A stretch of DNA of 64,000 nt from Affinundibacterium baiyunense (GCF_018139645.1 NZ_JAGSPM010000004.1:62001-126000), one strand, 5' to 3'; positions 20,684 through 30,483 are shown, counted from the stretch's first letter. Notes: generated from the letters alone by a model not told the origin. Numbers and translations: made by a program.

Positions 20684-21313
20684 TTAGATCGCGCAGGTGT
20701 CTGCGTCAGATCCATTAACAATCACGCGATTGCCTTCGACCACTAATTTGCCTTCAACGAATAAACGCACGGCACGTGGATAAATTTGATGTTCTTTGAC
20801 AAGTAATTTTTGCGCTAGCGTATCTTCAGTGTCGCCCTGTTCAATCCGCACACAAGCCTGATCAATAATCGGGCCGTGATCTAGTTCTGCTGTCACAAAA
20901 TGCACAGTCGCGCCGTGAAATTTGACACCCGCATCCAAAGCTTGCTGATGAGTATGTAAACCAATAAAACTCGGCAGCAAAGATGGATGAATATTCATGA
21001 TACGGTTTTCATAATGCTGCACAAACTGCGGCGTTAAGATACGCATAAATCCGGCCAATACCACCAAATCCGCTTGAAAACCATCAATCGCCTGCATCAA
21101 CGCTGCATCAAAACTTTCTCGATTAGGAAAAGCCTTGCTTTCGACGACGGAAGTAGGAATCCCTTGCGCAGCCGCGTAAGCCAATCCTGCAGCGTCAGGT
21201 TTGTTACTGATTACCGCAGCGATTTGCGCTGGCCATTGTTGGGATTGTGAAGCTTGGACGATCGCTTGCATATTGCTACCGCGTCCAGAAATAAGGATGA
21301 CGATTTTTTTCAT
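20684..21313 (-). CDS. purN: Phosphoribosylglycinamide formyltransferase
   Basis: A 209-residue GAR transformylase, the third step of purine synthesis, using 10-formyl-THF. The substrate loop GRGSNMQAI (10-18) and the catalytic residues Asn107, His109 and Asp145 (NIHPSLLPSF, HGATVHFVTAELDHGPI) match E. coli Asn106, His108 and Asp144. It precedes the RNA methyltransferase, likely in one transcript. A bidirectional terminator separates its start from the upstream barstar gene. Confidence 0.97.
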   Translation of the reverse strand: MKKIVILISGRGSNMQAIVQASQSQQWPAQIAAVISNKPDAAGLAYAAAQGIPTSVVESKAFPNRESFDAALMQAIDGFQADLVVLAGFMRILTPQFVQHYENRIMNIHPSLLPSFIGLHTHQQALDAGVKFHGATVHFVTAELDHGPIIDQACVRIEQGDTEDTLAQKLLVKEHQIYPRAVRLFVEGKLVVEGNRVIVNGSDADTCAI

Positions 21314-21350
21314 TGCGGCATTGTACCTCTGTCGCGGTCTAAGCCCAAGT

Positions 21351-21385
21351 AAAAAGCCTGAATTCCACGAAATTCAGGCTTTTTT
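21351..21385. terminator. Terminator between the barstar gene and purN
   Basis: AAAAAGCCTGAATT (21351-21364) pairs with AATTCAGGCTTTTT (21371-21384) around a six-base loop. On the minus strand it lies after the barstar stop and before purN, so purN needs its own promoter. Confidence 0.88.
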
Positions 21386-21423
21386 AATATCACTAGATTA
21401 ACTATTAATTAAGCATCTATGAA

Positions 21424-21822
21424 CTACTCGAAGGAATAAAAAACTCGAAATGCGACTTTCTTTTTCATCCAATAATCTGAGGCATCTCTAAACACGTCGA
21501 GCAAAGTTTCTCGCTGTTCTTTGTCAAAATCTTCTGTATTCGGCAAATGTTCTACCACAATAACAAACCCGTTCTGCTGTCCTGCCTTGTGAACCAAATC
21601 GGTCAAACAATCATACAAAGCATCAAAATTATGTCCAAAGTGCTGCGGAAAACCAAAAGCATCAGCGATACAAGCAAGTACCTCCAACTTATTCTTTGTG
21701 TCGCCACAATTAGCATATAAGAAATGCTGCCCGGTCGCAGTTGCTTCAGCCTGTAAATCTAGGCTTCTGAAAGCTCTGATCGATTGAACCGCATTCGGAC
21801 TAACCGTACTTAACAAACTCAT
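21424..21822 (-). CDS. Barstar-family ribonuclease inhibitor
   Basis: A 132-residue cytoplasmic protein of the barstar family. The C-terminal 90 residues carry the family pattern: LACIADAFGFPQHFGHNFDALYDCL (HFGHNFDAL is the core around the helix that plugs the RNase active site) and a closing segment ending FRVFYSFE. The N-terminal 40 residues are an extension. It lies 50 bp downstream of a secreted barnase-like RNase on the same strand, so the pair forms an RNase-immunity module. A GAGGATGAA ribosome site precedes the ATG. Confidence 0.9.
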   Translation of the reverse strand: MSLLSTVSPNAVQSIRAFRSLDLQAEATATGQHFLYANCGDTKNKLEVLACIADAFGFPQHFGHNFDALYDCLTDLVHKAGQQNGFVIVVEHLPNTEDFDKEQRETLLDVFRDASDYWMKKKVAFRVFYSFE

Positions 21823-21872
21823 TTCATCCTCATTACAAATTTAGAATTCTTGTTTGCATTCTCAATAAAGCA

Positions 21873-22238
21873 TTACTCTTTAATGCGTTTAAAGCTGGCA
21901 TAGTGATCTGCGGTGTAATAGAACTCACGAAAATACGGTGGATCGCCACCCGTAACAATGCGCCTAGCTCCACGATTTCTGGCATACGGTGTCTTCACAG
22001 TGTATTCGCGATAATATCCGCGCTGCTTCTTTGGGAGTATCTTTTCGAAATTACCAAAAGTAGAGCCATCTTTTTCATAAGGAAAAGGACCGCCGCGCTT
22101 GATTAATACCAGCGTCTGTTGCGCTTCTTTTGGTAAATCATGAACTGAGATATCTGCAATACCGTTGGCAAAAGCATTGACACTCAAGCCTAGCCATAAA
22201 GCTAAAAGAACTGCGAATTGTTTCAAATAGGTTTTCAT
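21873..22238 (-). CDS. Secreted barnase-like guanyl-type ribonuclease
   Basis: A 121-residue protein with a signal peptide (about 1-24, hydrophobic core FAVLLALWLGLSV, cleavage near NAFA). The mature part aligns with barnase: YYREYT (Glu78 = barnase general base Glu73), ARNRGARRI (Arg87 and Arg93 = Arg83 and Arg87) and YYTADHYASFKRI (His112 = general acid His102). It should be an exported RNase that cuts after guanosine. The open frame runs 35 codons upstream, but the ATG at 22238 is the one that gives a signal peptide at the N-terminus. The barstar-like inhibitor gene follows. Confidence 0.92.
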   Translation of the reverse strand: MKTYLKQFAVLLALWLGLSVNAFANGIADISVHDLPKEAQQTLVLIKRGGPFPYEKDGSTFGNFEKILPKKQRGYYREYTVKTPYARNRGARRIVTGGDPPYFREFYYTADHYASFKRIKE

Positions 22239-22347
22239 CAAAATTTGCACATCCAAAGCGAATTGTTTTGATTCAAAGAAGCGATAGCATAATCGTATGT
22301 TAGATGCATAGCAAATTTCTTGAAGCCGACCGCTCCGCTTCATCTAC

Positions 22348-23574
22348 TCATTCTAATCCAACAGTTTCCTCAACTAACTTATGATCATGATGTTGCGCCG
22401 CGGATTGCACTTGAAAAAATTGGATAACTTCTTCGCGCATTGCCATAGTGTCTTTCACGCCTAATGCGATTAACTCTTGCGTATAACTGGCCTCAAACAA
22501 TAAATACGACGCCAAAGCGGAACCGCGCACATCGGTCGCACCTATCCCACCAAGCATCGTTCTAACTGGTAATGGCAAACTTTGCGTGTGACGGCTCGCA
22601 ATTTCATCCAAACGCTCTGATGGCGCGATCACCAACAAATCAACTGGCTTTAACGGTGTCTTCTGCAATAAATCCGGAGGCAACATCGACAAGGTTTTAT
22701 TGATTCTAGTTAAGCGCTCAATATCCACCGCTAAGCTGTCCAAGAAAATGCTCGACATGGCATGCCCAGCAATCTGTGCCAAACTTGGATAAGTTGCAGC
22801 TTCAAAATTCTGTCTCGGCGGTTCGGTCAGTCGTCCGGCTCCGACGATCAACACTTTGCTAGCACCAAGGTGAATTGCTGGAGAAATCGGCGCTAACTGG
22901 CGCATAGATCCATCTCCACAATACTCAAGATGACCACCCCAATTTAAAGGAATCGATGGAAAAATAAAGGGAATCGCCGAAGAAGCCAGTAAATGTTGCA
23001 CACCAATAAAGTCGCGCTGAGACAGTCGCTGACTACGCACCCAAGGCGCAATGTCTTTTAAAGTCTGATAAAAAGTTAAATGATGACCAGTTGTATAGGA
23101 CGATGCGGTGACAGCAAGAGCCTGCAGATCATCGGTTTCAAACGCACGATCAAGGCGTTCCATATCCAACATTCTGTGCAGCAAACCTGCCAATGGGGAA
23201 TTATCGAGCAATGAGGTCGGCGGCGATTTACGCCATTTATTCAGCAGCCAACCAAAGGACATGATGGACAACCAACGTGCCCCAGACCGAATCACACCTA
23301 ACGAATCGGCACGATAGACCTGTGCAGCCTCAAAGTGACTCCATACATGATGGAGACTATTTACCGACTCTTGAAAATGGTCGGCTCGAGAAGCCAAAGC
23401 GGTCGCATTGATGGCACCGGCAGAGGTTCCACAAATAATTCCGAAGGGATTTTTTTTTGCGCTCCATCCTTGCGTTAACAAGATATCGGAGATCGCTTTT
23501 AACACCCCAACCTGGTAGGCGGCACGTGCGCCGCCTCCGGTCAGGATCAAGCCAGTTGTGGCATTACTATTCAT
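22348..23574 (-). CDS. Patatin-like phospholipase
   Basis: A 408-residue patatin-fold lipid acyl hydrolase. Oxyanion motif GGGARA (13-18), nucleophile elbow GTSAG with Ser51, and the Asp of DGS (Asp221) complete the Ser-Asp dyad. There is no signal peptide, so it acts in the cytoplasm or is delivered by other means. It could cleave phospholipids or polyhydroxyalkanoate-associated lipids; the substrate is unknown. The ATG at 23574 is preferred over an in-frame one at 23610 because it places the GGGARA motif at the usual distance. It is upstream of the RNase gene by 109 bp on the same strand. Confidence 0.9.
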   Translation of the reverse strand: MNSNATTGLILTGGGARAAYQVGVLKAISDILLTQGWSAKKNPFGIICGTSAGAINATALASRADHFQESVNSLHHVWSHFEAAQVYRADSLGVIRSGARWLSIMSFGWLLNKWRKSPPTSLLDNSPLAGLLHRMLDMERLDRAFETDDLQALAVTASSYTTGHHLTFYQTLKDIAPWVRSQRLSQRDFIGVQHLLASSAIPFIFPSIPLNWGGHLEYCGDGSMRQLAPISPAIHLGASKVLIVGAGRLTEPPRQNFEAATYPSLAQIAGHAMSSIFLDSLAVDIERLTRINKTLSMLPPDLLQKTPLKPVDLLVIAPSERLDEIASRHTQSLPLPVRTMLGGIGATDVRGSALASYLLFEASYTQELIALGVKDTMAMREEVIQFFQVQSAAQHHDHKLVEETVGLE

Positions 23575-23684
23575 TCCTATCCAACTCCAAAAGCTACTTT
23601 TTCCATGCATCTAGTGTATTCGTGTACAACATAAATGTCTGCAAGAAATCAAAAAAGTGTCATTTTGAAGCGAATATCCGGAAT

Positions 23685-24440
23685 TTATTTTGGTTGCATA
23701 CGGATCGCACCATCGAGACGAATCGTTTCGCCATTCAACATCATGTTTTCAATGATGGATTTTGCTAATTGTGCATATTCGTTTGGCTTACCCAAGCGAG
23801 ATGGGAACGGTACCATTTTACCCAAAGCGTCTTGTACTTCTTGTGGCATGCCCAACAGCATTGGTGTTTCGAAGATACCTGGCGCAATCGTCATCACGCG
23901 AATGCCATTACGCGATAAATCACGTGCCATTGGCAAAGTCAAACCAACCACCGCAGCTTTAGAAGAAGCATAAGCAGCTTGACCGATTTGACCATCGTAT
24001 GCTGCGACAGAGGCTGTGTTGATAATAATGCCGCGCTCTTCTTGAATCGCATCGGTTTTACTCATAGCTTCTGCTGCTAAACGCGCCATATTGAAGGTAC
24101 CAACCAAATTGATGTTAACAACACGTTGGAATAATTCCAATGGATGCGCGCCGTCTTTACCAACTGTTTTAACCGCTGGCGCCACGCCTGCGCAGTTAAT
24201 CAAGCCACGTAAAGTGCCTGCCGCTGTCGCAGCCGCTACAACCGCCTGACCATCTGCCTCTTGAGTCACATCACATTTAACGAAAGTTGCATTCAACTCT
24301 GTAGCCAATTTCTGACCCGCTTCTACTTGCACATCCGCAATCACAACCTTACCGCCATTTGCGGTAATCATGCGCGCAGTTGCCTCACCCAAACCAGATG
24401 CGCCGCCAGTGATAATGAATACATTGTCTTGAATTTGCAT
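23685..24440 (-). CDS. Short-chain dehydrogenase, 3-hydroxyacyl-CoA dehydrogenase type
   Basis: A 251-residue classical SDR. NAD-binding motif TGGASGLG (11-18), catalytic Ser144, Tyr157 and Lys161 (YASSK), and NCAGVAPA (82-89) are visible. The sequence pattern (IITGGASGLGEATAR, PMARDLSRNGIRVMTIAPGIF) is that of type-10 17-beta-HSD / 2-methyl-3-hydroxyacyl-CoA dehydrogenases, used in isoleucine and branched-chain acyl-CoA oxidation. An AGAGGAAAGT ribosome site fixes the ATG at 24440. A palindrome of the kind bound by LiuR-type regulators of branched-chain amino acid catabolism lies about 110 bp upstream. Exact substrate is inference. Confidence 0.88.
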   Translation of the reverse strand: MQIQDNVFIITGGASGLGEATARMITANGGKVVIADVQVEAGQKLATELNATFVKCDVTQEADGQAVVAAATAAGTLRGLINCAGVAPAVKTVGKDGAHPLELFQRVVNINLVGTFNMARLAAEAMSKTDAIQEERGIIINTASVAAYDGQIGQAAYASSKAAVVGLTLPMARDLSRNGIRVMTIAPGIFETPMLLGMPQEVQDALGKMVPFPSRLGKPNEYAQLAKSIIENMMLNGETIRLDGAIRMQPK

Positions 24441-24551
24441 ACTTTCCTCTGCTATCAATTAGAAAAATTTAGAATAAATTCGGATAAATAAGATTCGCCC
24501 AGCACATTCGTTGAATTTAATTTTCATCAAATTCAATCAACTAGAATGCCA

Positions 24552-24572
24552 TGACGTTAACGTAAACGTCAA
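24552..24572. promoter_or_regulatory. Palindromic operator candidate (LiuR-like) upstream of the SDR gene
   Basis: TGACGTTAACGTAAACGTCA is a near-palindrome with repeated ACGT elements (GACGTT at 24553-24558, AACGTC at 24565-24570). It resembles the sites I recall for MerR-family LiuR regulators of branched-chain amino acid degradation. The regulator is not in the window. Confidence 0.45.
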
Positions 24573-24620
24573 TTATCTCGCTTTTCTCACTTTGTAGAAA
24601 GAGAAAAAATACACAAGCAA

Positions 24621-24653
24621 TAAAAAAAGCAGTGATTGCATCACAATCACTGC
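24621..24653 (-). terminator. Terminator of hppA
   Basis: GCAGTGATTG (24629-24638) pairs with CAATCACTGC (24644-24653) over 10 bp; on the minus strand it is followed by seven U. It lies about 75 bp after the hppA stop. Confidence 0.88.
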
Positions 24654-24726
24654 TCTCCGCTACCAACCTACAATAAATGCTACTAATTTGTTTGTAACTA
24701 AATCATTGAACCCAATAAGCCCAACT

Positions 24727-26901
24727 TTATTTAGAAGCAGCCTCACTCGCCGATGCCGCATTCACTTTCACGACATCCAAACCAACTGGAGCTTCAATCT
24801 GCGGCAATACATCAGCTTTATGAGACACCACTGGCGCTGCCTGCACAGGAGTCTTCAACCAAGGGACCAAAGGTAACAAAGGAACCAACAACAAAGCCAC
24901 AATATTGATAATCTTGATCAAAGGATTTACCGCTGGACCTGCGGTATCTTTGTAAGGATCACCAACTGTATCACCTGTCACCGCTGCCTTATGCGCCTCT
25001 GAACCCTTACCACCAAAATGTCCATCTTCGATGTACTTCTTCGCGTTATCCCAAGCGCCACCGCCTGTCGTCATCGAAATCGCGACGAACAAACCAGTGA
25101 TAATTGTTCCCATCAACATCCCACCTAAAGCGGCAGGACCTAAAGTTAATCCAACTAAAATAGGAACAACAACTGGCAACAAAGAAGGCAAAATCATTTC
25201 TTTGATTGCTGAAGCTGTTAGCATATCAACTGCTTTGTCATACTCTGGCTTACCACTCCCATCCATAATTCCTTTGATATCACGGAACTGACGACGCACT
25301 TCAACTACCACAGCTCCCGCCGCTCGCCCAACTGCCTCCATCGCCATCGCACCAAACAAATATGGAATTAAGCCACCGATAAACAAGCCAACAATCACTT
25401 GTGGATCAGATAAATCAAATTTCACATCGAGGCCGACTGAGCTCAAAGCGTGTGTGTAATCAGCAAACAATACCAGCGCTGCCAAACCTGCAGAGCCAAT
25501 CGCGTAACCTTTGGTCACCGCCTTGGTCGTGTTACCCACCGCATCTAATGGATCTGTGATTGCCCGCACCGACTCGTCCATACCAGACATTTCGGCTATA
25601 CCTCCCGCATTATCCGTGATAGGACCGTATGCATCCAAAGCGACAATGATGCCAGCCATTGACAGCATCGAGGTCGCAGCTACCGCGATACCATACAAAC
25701 CGCCACCGAATTTGTAAGAGATGAGAATTGCCACACAAACTGCCAATACTGGATATGCTGTCGATTTCATGGAAACACCAAGTCCAGCAATGATATTGGT
25801 GCCATGTCCGGTCGTAGAAGCTTCAGCGATATGACGTACAGGCTTGAAATCGGTACCAGTGTAGTACTCGGTGATGTAGACCATCAAACCAGTCAACACG
25901 ATGCCAACAACAGCAGAAATCAACATCTGATGACGCATCGCATCGTCTTTGAACAACATATAGGTCACGACGGCGAAGCCAATTAATGATAATCCTGCCG
26001 CCCACCACAGGCCTTTGTAGAGCGCAGACATGATTTTTTGACCAGGCGTATGTTTTACAAACGCGCAACCAATAATCGATGCTGGAATCGAGACGGCACC
26101 CAGCATCAAAGGATAGACAATTGCTTCTGTTACTGCGTTCGTTACCATCAATGCGCCGAGTAACATGGTCGCAATCAAAGTGACCACATAGGTTTCGAAT
26201 AAATCAGCTGCCATACCGGCACAATCGCCAACATTATCACCAACATTATCAGCAATTACAGCTGGATTACGTGGATCATCTTCTGGAATACCTGCTTCTA
26301 CTTTACCAACCAAGTCTGCGCCCACATCGGCACCTTTGGTAAATATGCCGCCACCTAAACGCGCAAAAATAGAAATCAGCGATGCGCCGAATGCCAAACC
26401 AATTAGTGGTTTAATCAAATCGTGCTGCGACACGCCAGTCGCAGTCCGACTGGTGAGATACATATAAAACAGTGCCACACCCAACAAACCCAAACCGGCT
26501 ACTAACATACCAGTGATTGCACCACCCTTAAATGCAACATCTAAAGCTTGGTTCATGCCTTTGGTAGCGGCTTGCGCAGTACGAACATTCGCCCTTACAG
26601 AGACATTCATACCAATAAAACCACAAGCGCCAGATAACACCGCGCCAATCAAAAAGCCGACCGCAGTGGTCATTCCTAAACCAGGCAAAATCGCGATCGC
26701 AATAAATAACACAACACCGACAATTGCAATTGTCTTGTACTGACGCGCCAAATAGGCAGCAGCACCCTCTTGTATCGCAGTCGCAATTTCTTGCATACGG
26801 GCATTTCCCGCATCCTGTTTCAAAATCCAACTTCTTGTAATCAAACCGTAGAGCACTGCTAGCACTCCACACGCTACAACAATCCACAGACTTAATACCA
26901 T
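24727..26901 (-). CDS. hppA: Membrane-bound proton-translocating pyrophosphatase
   Basis: A 724-residue integral membrane protein with about 16 hydrophobic segments. Pyrophosphate-binding motifs [11 protein letters not shown] (192-202), [12 protein letters not shown] (208-219) and NVGDNVGD (219-226) are intact. Residues Lys460 and Thr463 ([10 protein letters not shown]) replace the Ala/Gly pair of potassium-dependent enzymes, so this should be the potassium-independent, proton-pumping class. It couples pyrophosphate hydrolysis to proton export across the cytoplasmic membrane. GGAGG lies just before the ATG. About 40 residues after the last membrane helices are an unusual Ala/Val/Pro/Lys-rich C-terminal tail. 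A soluble ppa is also present in the window. Confidence 0.97.
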   Translation of the reverse strand: MVLSLWIVVACGVLAVLYGLITRSWILKQDAGNARMQEIATAIQEGAAAYLARQYKTIAIVGVVLFIAIAILPGLGMTTAVGFLIGAVLSGACGFIGMNVSVRANVRTAQAATKGMNQALDVAFKGGAITGMLVAGLGLLGVALFYMYLTSRTATGVSQHDLIKPLIGLAFGASLISIFARLGGGIFTKGADVGADLVGKVEAGIPEDDPRNPAVIADNVGDNVGDCAGMAADLFETYVVTLIATMLLGALMVTNAVTEAIVYPLMLGAVSIPASIIGCAFVKHTPGQKIMSALYKGLWWAAGLSLIGFAVVTYMLFKDDAMRHQMLISAVVGIVLTGLMVYITEYYTGTDFKPVRHIAEASTTGHGTNIIAGLGVSMKSTAYPVLAVCVAILISYKFGGGLYGIAVAATSMLSMAGIIVALDAYGPITDNAGGIAEMSGMDESVRAITDPLDAVGNTTKAVTKGYAIGSAGLAALVLFADYTHALSSVGLDVKFDLSDPQVIVGLFIGGLIPYLFGAMAMEAVGRAAGAVVVEVRRQFRDIKGIMDGSGKPEYDKAVDMLTASAIKEMILPSLLPVVVPILVGLTLGPAALGGMLMGTIITGLFVAISMTTGGGAWDNAKKYIEDGHFGGKGSEAHKAAVTGDTVGDPYKDTAGPAVNPLIKIINIVALLLVPLLPLVPWLKTPVQAAPVVSHKADVLPQIEAPVGLDVVKVNAASASEAASK

Positions 26902-27095
26902 GTTGACGCCTCCAATTTTTGTTGATGTTGAACGTGTTTAGCTTTTGACTTCACACTGATCACACCGTTTATAGAAATAAGCGAAATAGAACAACAGACA
27001 TTTAATGTGTTTTAAAACTGAATCTACTTGAAACAAAATAACTAGGGAAATAAATTGCGCGATGCCTCCATCAAAAAAAAATAAAGGTAGTGGAA

Positions 27096-27126
27096 CAAAA
27101 AAAAGCGGACATGAAGTCCGCTTTTT

Positions 27127-27128
<2 letters not shown>
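27096..27128 (-). terminator. Terminator of adk
   Basis: GCGGAC (27105-27110), loop ATGAA, GTCCGC (27116-27121), with A-run and T-run flanks; on the minus strand it starts right at the adk stop. Confidence 0.9.
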
Positions 27129-27792
<664 letters not shown>

Positions 27793-27881
27793 CTAGACGA
27801 GTTTAATATTCTGTCAGTCCTGCAAATCGCAATTTGCAAAACTTAATAATTTTTTGAATCAAGCTTGATATTTATTTTTAG

Positions 27882-27900
27882 CGGTGAGGAGAACTCACCG
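27882..27900. other. Hairpin between kdsB and adk
   Basis: CGGTGAG (27882-27888), loop GAGAA, CTCACCG (27894-27900). Neither side has a clean U-tract, so it may be a weak terminator of kdsB or a processing site. Confidence 0.4.
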
Positions 27901-27989
27901 TCATTTATTTTGTTCTTTACGAAATTTACCACAGTTTTTTCCGCTTGAAACGCTTTCGCACCACTAGCACATGGTTTTTTATAACAAGC

Positions 27990-28736
27990 TCAAAAAAAAG
28001 TTCTGATGCGTTGTAAATCCTCAAGCGTATCTACTCCAGCCACCGGACTGTGCTCAGTCACATGCACCGCAATTGCAATGCCATTCCAGAGCACGCGCAA
28101 TTGCTCTAAAGCTTCAATCTGCTCCAGAGGGGACATCGATAACGTAGGATAGGTTTGTAAAAATTGATTTTGATAAGCATACAAACCAATATGTCTCAAG
28201 GCTTGATATTCAGATGGGATAACTTGTTGATTCTGCGCAAATGCATCGCGCGCCCACGGCATCGTTGCACGAGAAAAATACAATGCGCGAGAGAATTTAT
28301 CTAACACAACCTTCACAACATTCGGATTAAATAAATCTTGCGCAGTATGAATGGCGTGCGCAGCAGTTGCCATCGGCGTCTGCGCATTCACCAAAGCAGC
28401 AGTTGCAGCAATCAGTGCTGGATCGATCAAAGGCTCATCGCCTTGCACGTTCACCACCACCGCATCTGCTGCCAGACCCAAGGCAGCTGCTACTTCGGCA
28501 ATTCTATCTGTGCCCGAAGGATGGTCAGCACGTGTCATTTGAACCTCGACACCATGCTCACGACAGGCGGCGGCAATGTCAGCATGATCGGTAGCAACCA
28601 CCACTTGAGTAGCGCCAGATAACAACGCTCTTTCAGCGGTACGCACAACCATAGGCTTACCAGCGATATCAGCTAGCGGCTTATTTGGCAAACGTGTAGA
28701 TGCCAAACGCGCTGGCACAATGGCGATAAAACTCAT
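27990..28736 (-). CDS. kdsB: 3-deoxy-manno-octulosonate cytidylyltransferase
   Basis: A 248-residue CMP-KDO synthetase that activates KDO for lipopolysaccharide core synthesis. Nucleotide-binding [14 protein letters not shown] (8-21), [12 protein letters not shown] and NVQGDEPLI are the family motifs. Its ATG lies 7 bp after the stop of the small Trm112 gene, and the lpxK-Trm112-kdsB order is the conserved proteobacterial lipid A/KDO block. Confidence 0.97.
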   Translation of the reverse strand: MSFIAIVPARLASTRLPNKPLADIAGKPMVVRTAERALLSGATQVVVATDHADIAAACREHGVEVQMTRADHPSGTDRIAEVAAALGLAADAVVVNVQGDEPLIDPALIAATAALVNAQTPMATAAHAIHTAQDLFNPNVVKVVLDKFSRALYFSRATMPWARDAFAQNQQVIPSEYQALRHIGLYAYQNQFLQTYPTLSMSPLEQIEALEQLRVLWNGIAIAVHVTEHSPVAGVDTLEDLQRIRTFF

Positions 28737-28743
28737 GATCTGA

Positions 28744-28920
28744 TTATGGATGTTCTACAGGAATTACACGTGCCTGATCTTCCCACATGATAGGAATACC
28801 ATCACGGATTGGAAACGCTAAGCGATCTGCTTTACAAATTAATTCTTGTACAGCTTTATCGTAAACTAAAGGACCTTTACATAAAGGACAAACTAGAACT
28901 TCAAGCAGACGTGCGTCCAT
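28744..28920 (-). CDS. Trm112/YcaR-family small zinc-binding protein
   Basis: A 58-residue protein reading [18 protein letters not shown], then [18 protein letters not shown]. Cys11, Cys14 and Cys29 form most of a zinc-ribbon; the usual fourth ligand is not a cysteine here. E. coli YcaR sits in the same place between lpxK and kdsB. Trm112 proteins activate methyltransferases in eukaryotes; the bacterial role is unclear. The gene overlaps the 3' end of lpxK by 20 bp and is followed by kdsB after 7 bp, so all three are co-translated. Confidence 0.92.
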   Translation of the reverse strand: MDARLLEVLVCPLCKGPLVYDKAVQELICKADRLAFPIRDGIPIMWEDQARVIPVEHP

Positions 28921-29935
28921 ACTTTTTCTCCGAAATCAAGTTCAGCAGTTGGTGTTCAAATTCCACATCAAGCTCAGCAGTCACTGGCACCAACCATATA
29001 CGCGGATCTTCTCGTAACTCCGCAATTTGCCGACATTTTACTGCATCCTTCTCTGTGATAAGGATGATTTCCGCATCTTCATTCCGAAATAGTTCTGGGG
29101 TGAACGCAAAATGATCAGCCAGAGGCATCGACTGAAACGTGATGCCTTGCGCATTCAAGCTATCAAAAAAACGTTGAGGATTTCCTATCCCTGCGGCGGC
29201 AAGTATTTTTTTTCCGCGAATTGTGGACAAAGACTGGCGCATTTCGGCTCGCTGTAATTGAATGAGCTCACCAATTTGTAAGCGCATCGAAGTGACCGGA
29301 TCACCGATGCCTAAAACGGGCTCAGTGCCAGCATAATTCAAAACCGTAAAATCACGAGATCTTTGCGCTGGCTCACGTAGTGGACCGGCAGGCAACAGCC
29401 ATCCATTGCCAATACCGCGTTGATCAAACATCGCGATTTCAATGTCACGTGCCAAGGAATAATGTTGTAAACCATCATCCGAAATAATGATATCGACCTC
29501 AGGATATTTATCCAGCAAACGCTGCGCACTTGCAACTCTTTGTCGTCCTACCATCATAGGACAAGCTGTCCGCTGTACGATCAACAAGGGTTCGTCGCCG
29601 ACTACAGCAGCGGAAGAGTCTGCGAGCACCTCTTGAATTTGTTCGACGTTCACGCCATAGCCGCGCGAAATCACTCCAGGTGTCCAACCAGCTCGGCGTA
29701 AAGCATTCACCAACCAAATCACCATTGGCGTTTTACCAGTTCCGCCGATAAAAATATTCCCTACCACGATCACTGGCACCGACAACTTTGTTGATGAAAC
29801 CAATCCAAGTGAACGCAAGCAAAATCGGCAATATAAAATGATTCCGAACAACGCAGAGATAGGCCAAAGTAACACTGCGACAATGCCGCGTTTCATCCAC
29901 GTCTTCATCAGAAACGACTCTAGTTGGGCGCGCAA
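28901..29935 (-). CDS. lpxK: Tetraacyldisaccharide 4'-kinase
   Basis: A 344-residue lipid A enzyme that phosphorylates the 4' position of the disaccharide precursor at the inner membrane. N-terminal amphipathic/membrane helix (about 18-40), then P-loop [12 protein letters not shown] (59-70), SRGYG and [15 protein letters not shown] with the catalytic aspartates. The frame starts with TTG at 29935; the residues [13 protein letters not shown] resemble the start of other betaproteobacterial LpxK proteins, which supports the TTG, but an ATG at 29908 is possible. It follows a terminator that lies after exbD, so part of its expression is probably from its own promoter. Confidence 0.95.
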   Translation of the reverse strand: MRAQLESFLMKTWMKRGIVAVLLWPISALFGIILYCRFCLRSLGLVSSTKLSVPVIVVGNIFIGGTGKTPMVIWLVNALRRAGWTPGVISRGYGVNVEQIQEVLADSSAAVVGDEPLLIVQRTACPMMVGRQRVASAQRLLDKYPEVDIIISDDGLQHYSLARDIEIAMFDQRGIGNGWLLPAGPLREPAQRSRDFTVLNYAGTEPVLGIGDPVTSMRLQIGELIQLQRAEMRQSLSTIRGKKILAAAGIGNPQRFFDSLNAQGITFQSMPLADHFAFTPELFRNEDAEIILITEKDAVKCRQIAELREDPRIWLVPVTAELDVEFEHQLLNLISEKKYGRTSA

Positions 29936-29970
29936 GCGACTTCTCCTTACTTAAAGTGTGCAGATCAATG

Positions 29971-29997
29971 AAAAAGAGAGAGTGAATCACTCTCTCT
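29971..29997 (-). terminator. Terminator or attenuator between exbD and lpxK
   Basis: GAGAGAGTGA (29976-29985) and TCACTCTCTC (29987-29996) form a near-perfect palindrome followed on the minus strand by five U. Confidence 0.7.
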
Positions 29998-30032
29998 ACT
30001 TGAAACATCTTATGTAACTTACAGCAACTGGC

Positions 30033-30479
30033 TTATTTTGCGTTTGCTGTTGCTTGCGCGGCGAAAGTAACTTTCGATAATCCGGCAATTCGCGCTGCTT
30101 CTAAAACATCAATCACTGATTGGTGACTGCTTGCACGATCCGCGTTAATAATAACAACGGGATCAATCGGATTGGCTTTTCCCGCATTTAAACTATCTGC
30201 AGCCTTTTTTAAATCATTTGCCAGCGTTGCCGCATCTAAAAAGCTAACAACTTCGCTATTAATTTTATAGCGACCTTGCGCGTCAATCCCAATTTCAATT
30301 TGACTTGGTTTATCTTCTGCTTTTTCTGCATCGGCTGTCGGCAATGTGATTTGCAATTCGGTAAAACGACTATACGTGGTCGTCACCATCAAAAAAATCA
30401 AAATCACCAACAAAACGTCGATAAAGGGAATCAAATTAATTTCTGGATCTTCTTTGCCCCGTCCTTTACGAAAATTCAT
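30033..30479 (-). CDS. exbD: ExbD/TolR-family biopolymer transport protein
   Basis: A 148-residue protein with one N-terminal membrane helix (INLIPFIDVLLVILIFLMV) that contains the conserved proton-pathway Asp (FIDVLL), followed by a periplasmic domain ending in ADRASSHQSVIDVLEAARIAGLSKVTF-type text, of which HQSVIDVLEAARIAG is the family hallmark. It works with ExbB to energise TonB or a related outer-membrane process. The ATG at 30479 follows the exbB stop by 4 bp; the open frame upstream of it lies inside exbB. Neighbouring lpxK is typical for this exbBD copy in Burkholderiales. Confidence 0.93.
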   Translation of the reverse strand: MNFRKGRGKEDPEINLIPFIDVLLVILIFLMVTTTYSRFTELQITLPTADAEKAEDKPSQIEIGIDAQGRYKINSEVVSFLDAATLANDLKKAADSLNAGKANPIDPVVIINADRASSHQSVIDVLEAARIAGLSKVTFAAQATANAK

Positions 30480-30483
30480 ACGA

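Noticed and set aside
22239-22343. The longer N-terminus of the barnase-like gene
   Set aside because: It would bury the signal peptide behind 35 residues; the ATG at 22238 restores a normal exported protein.
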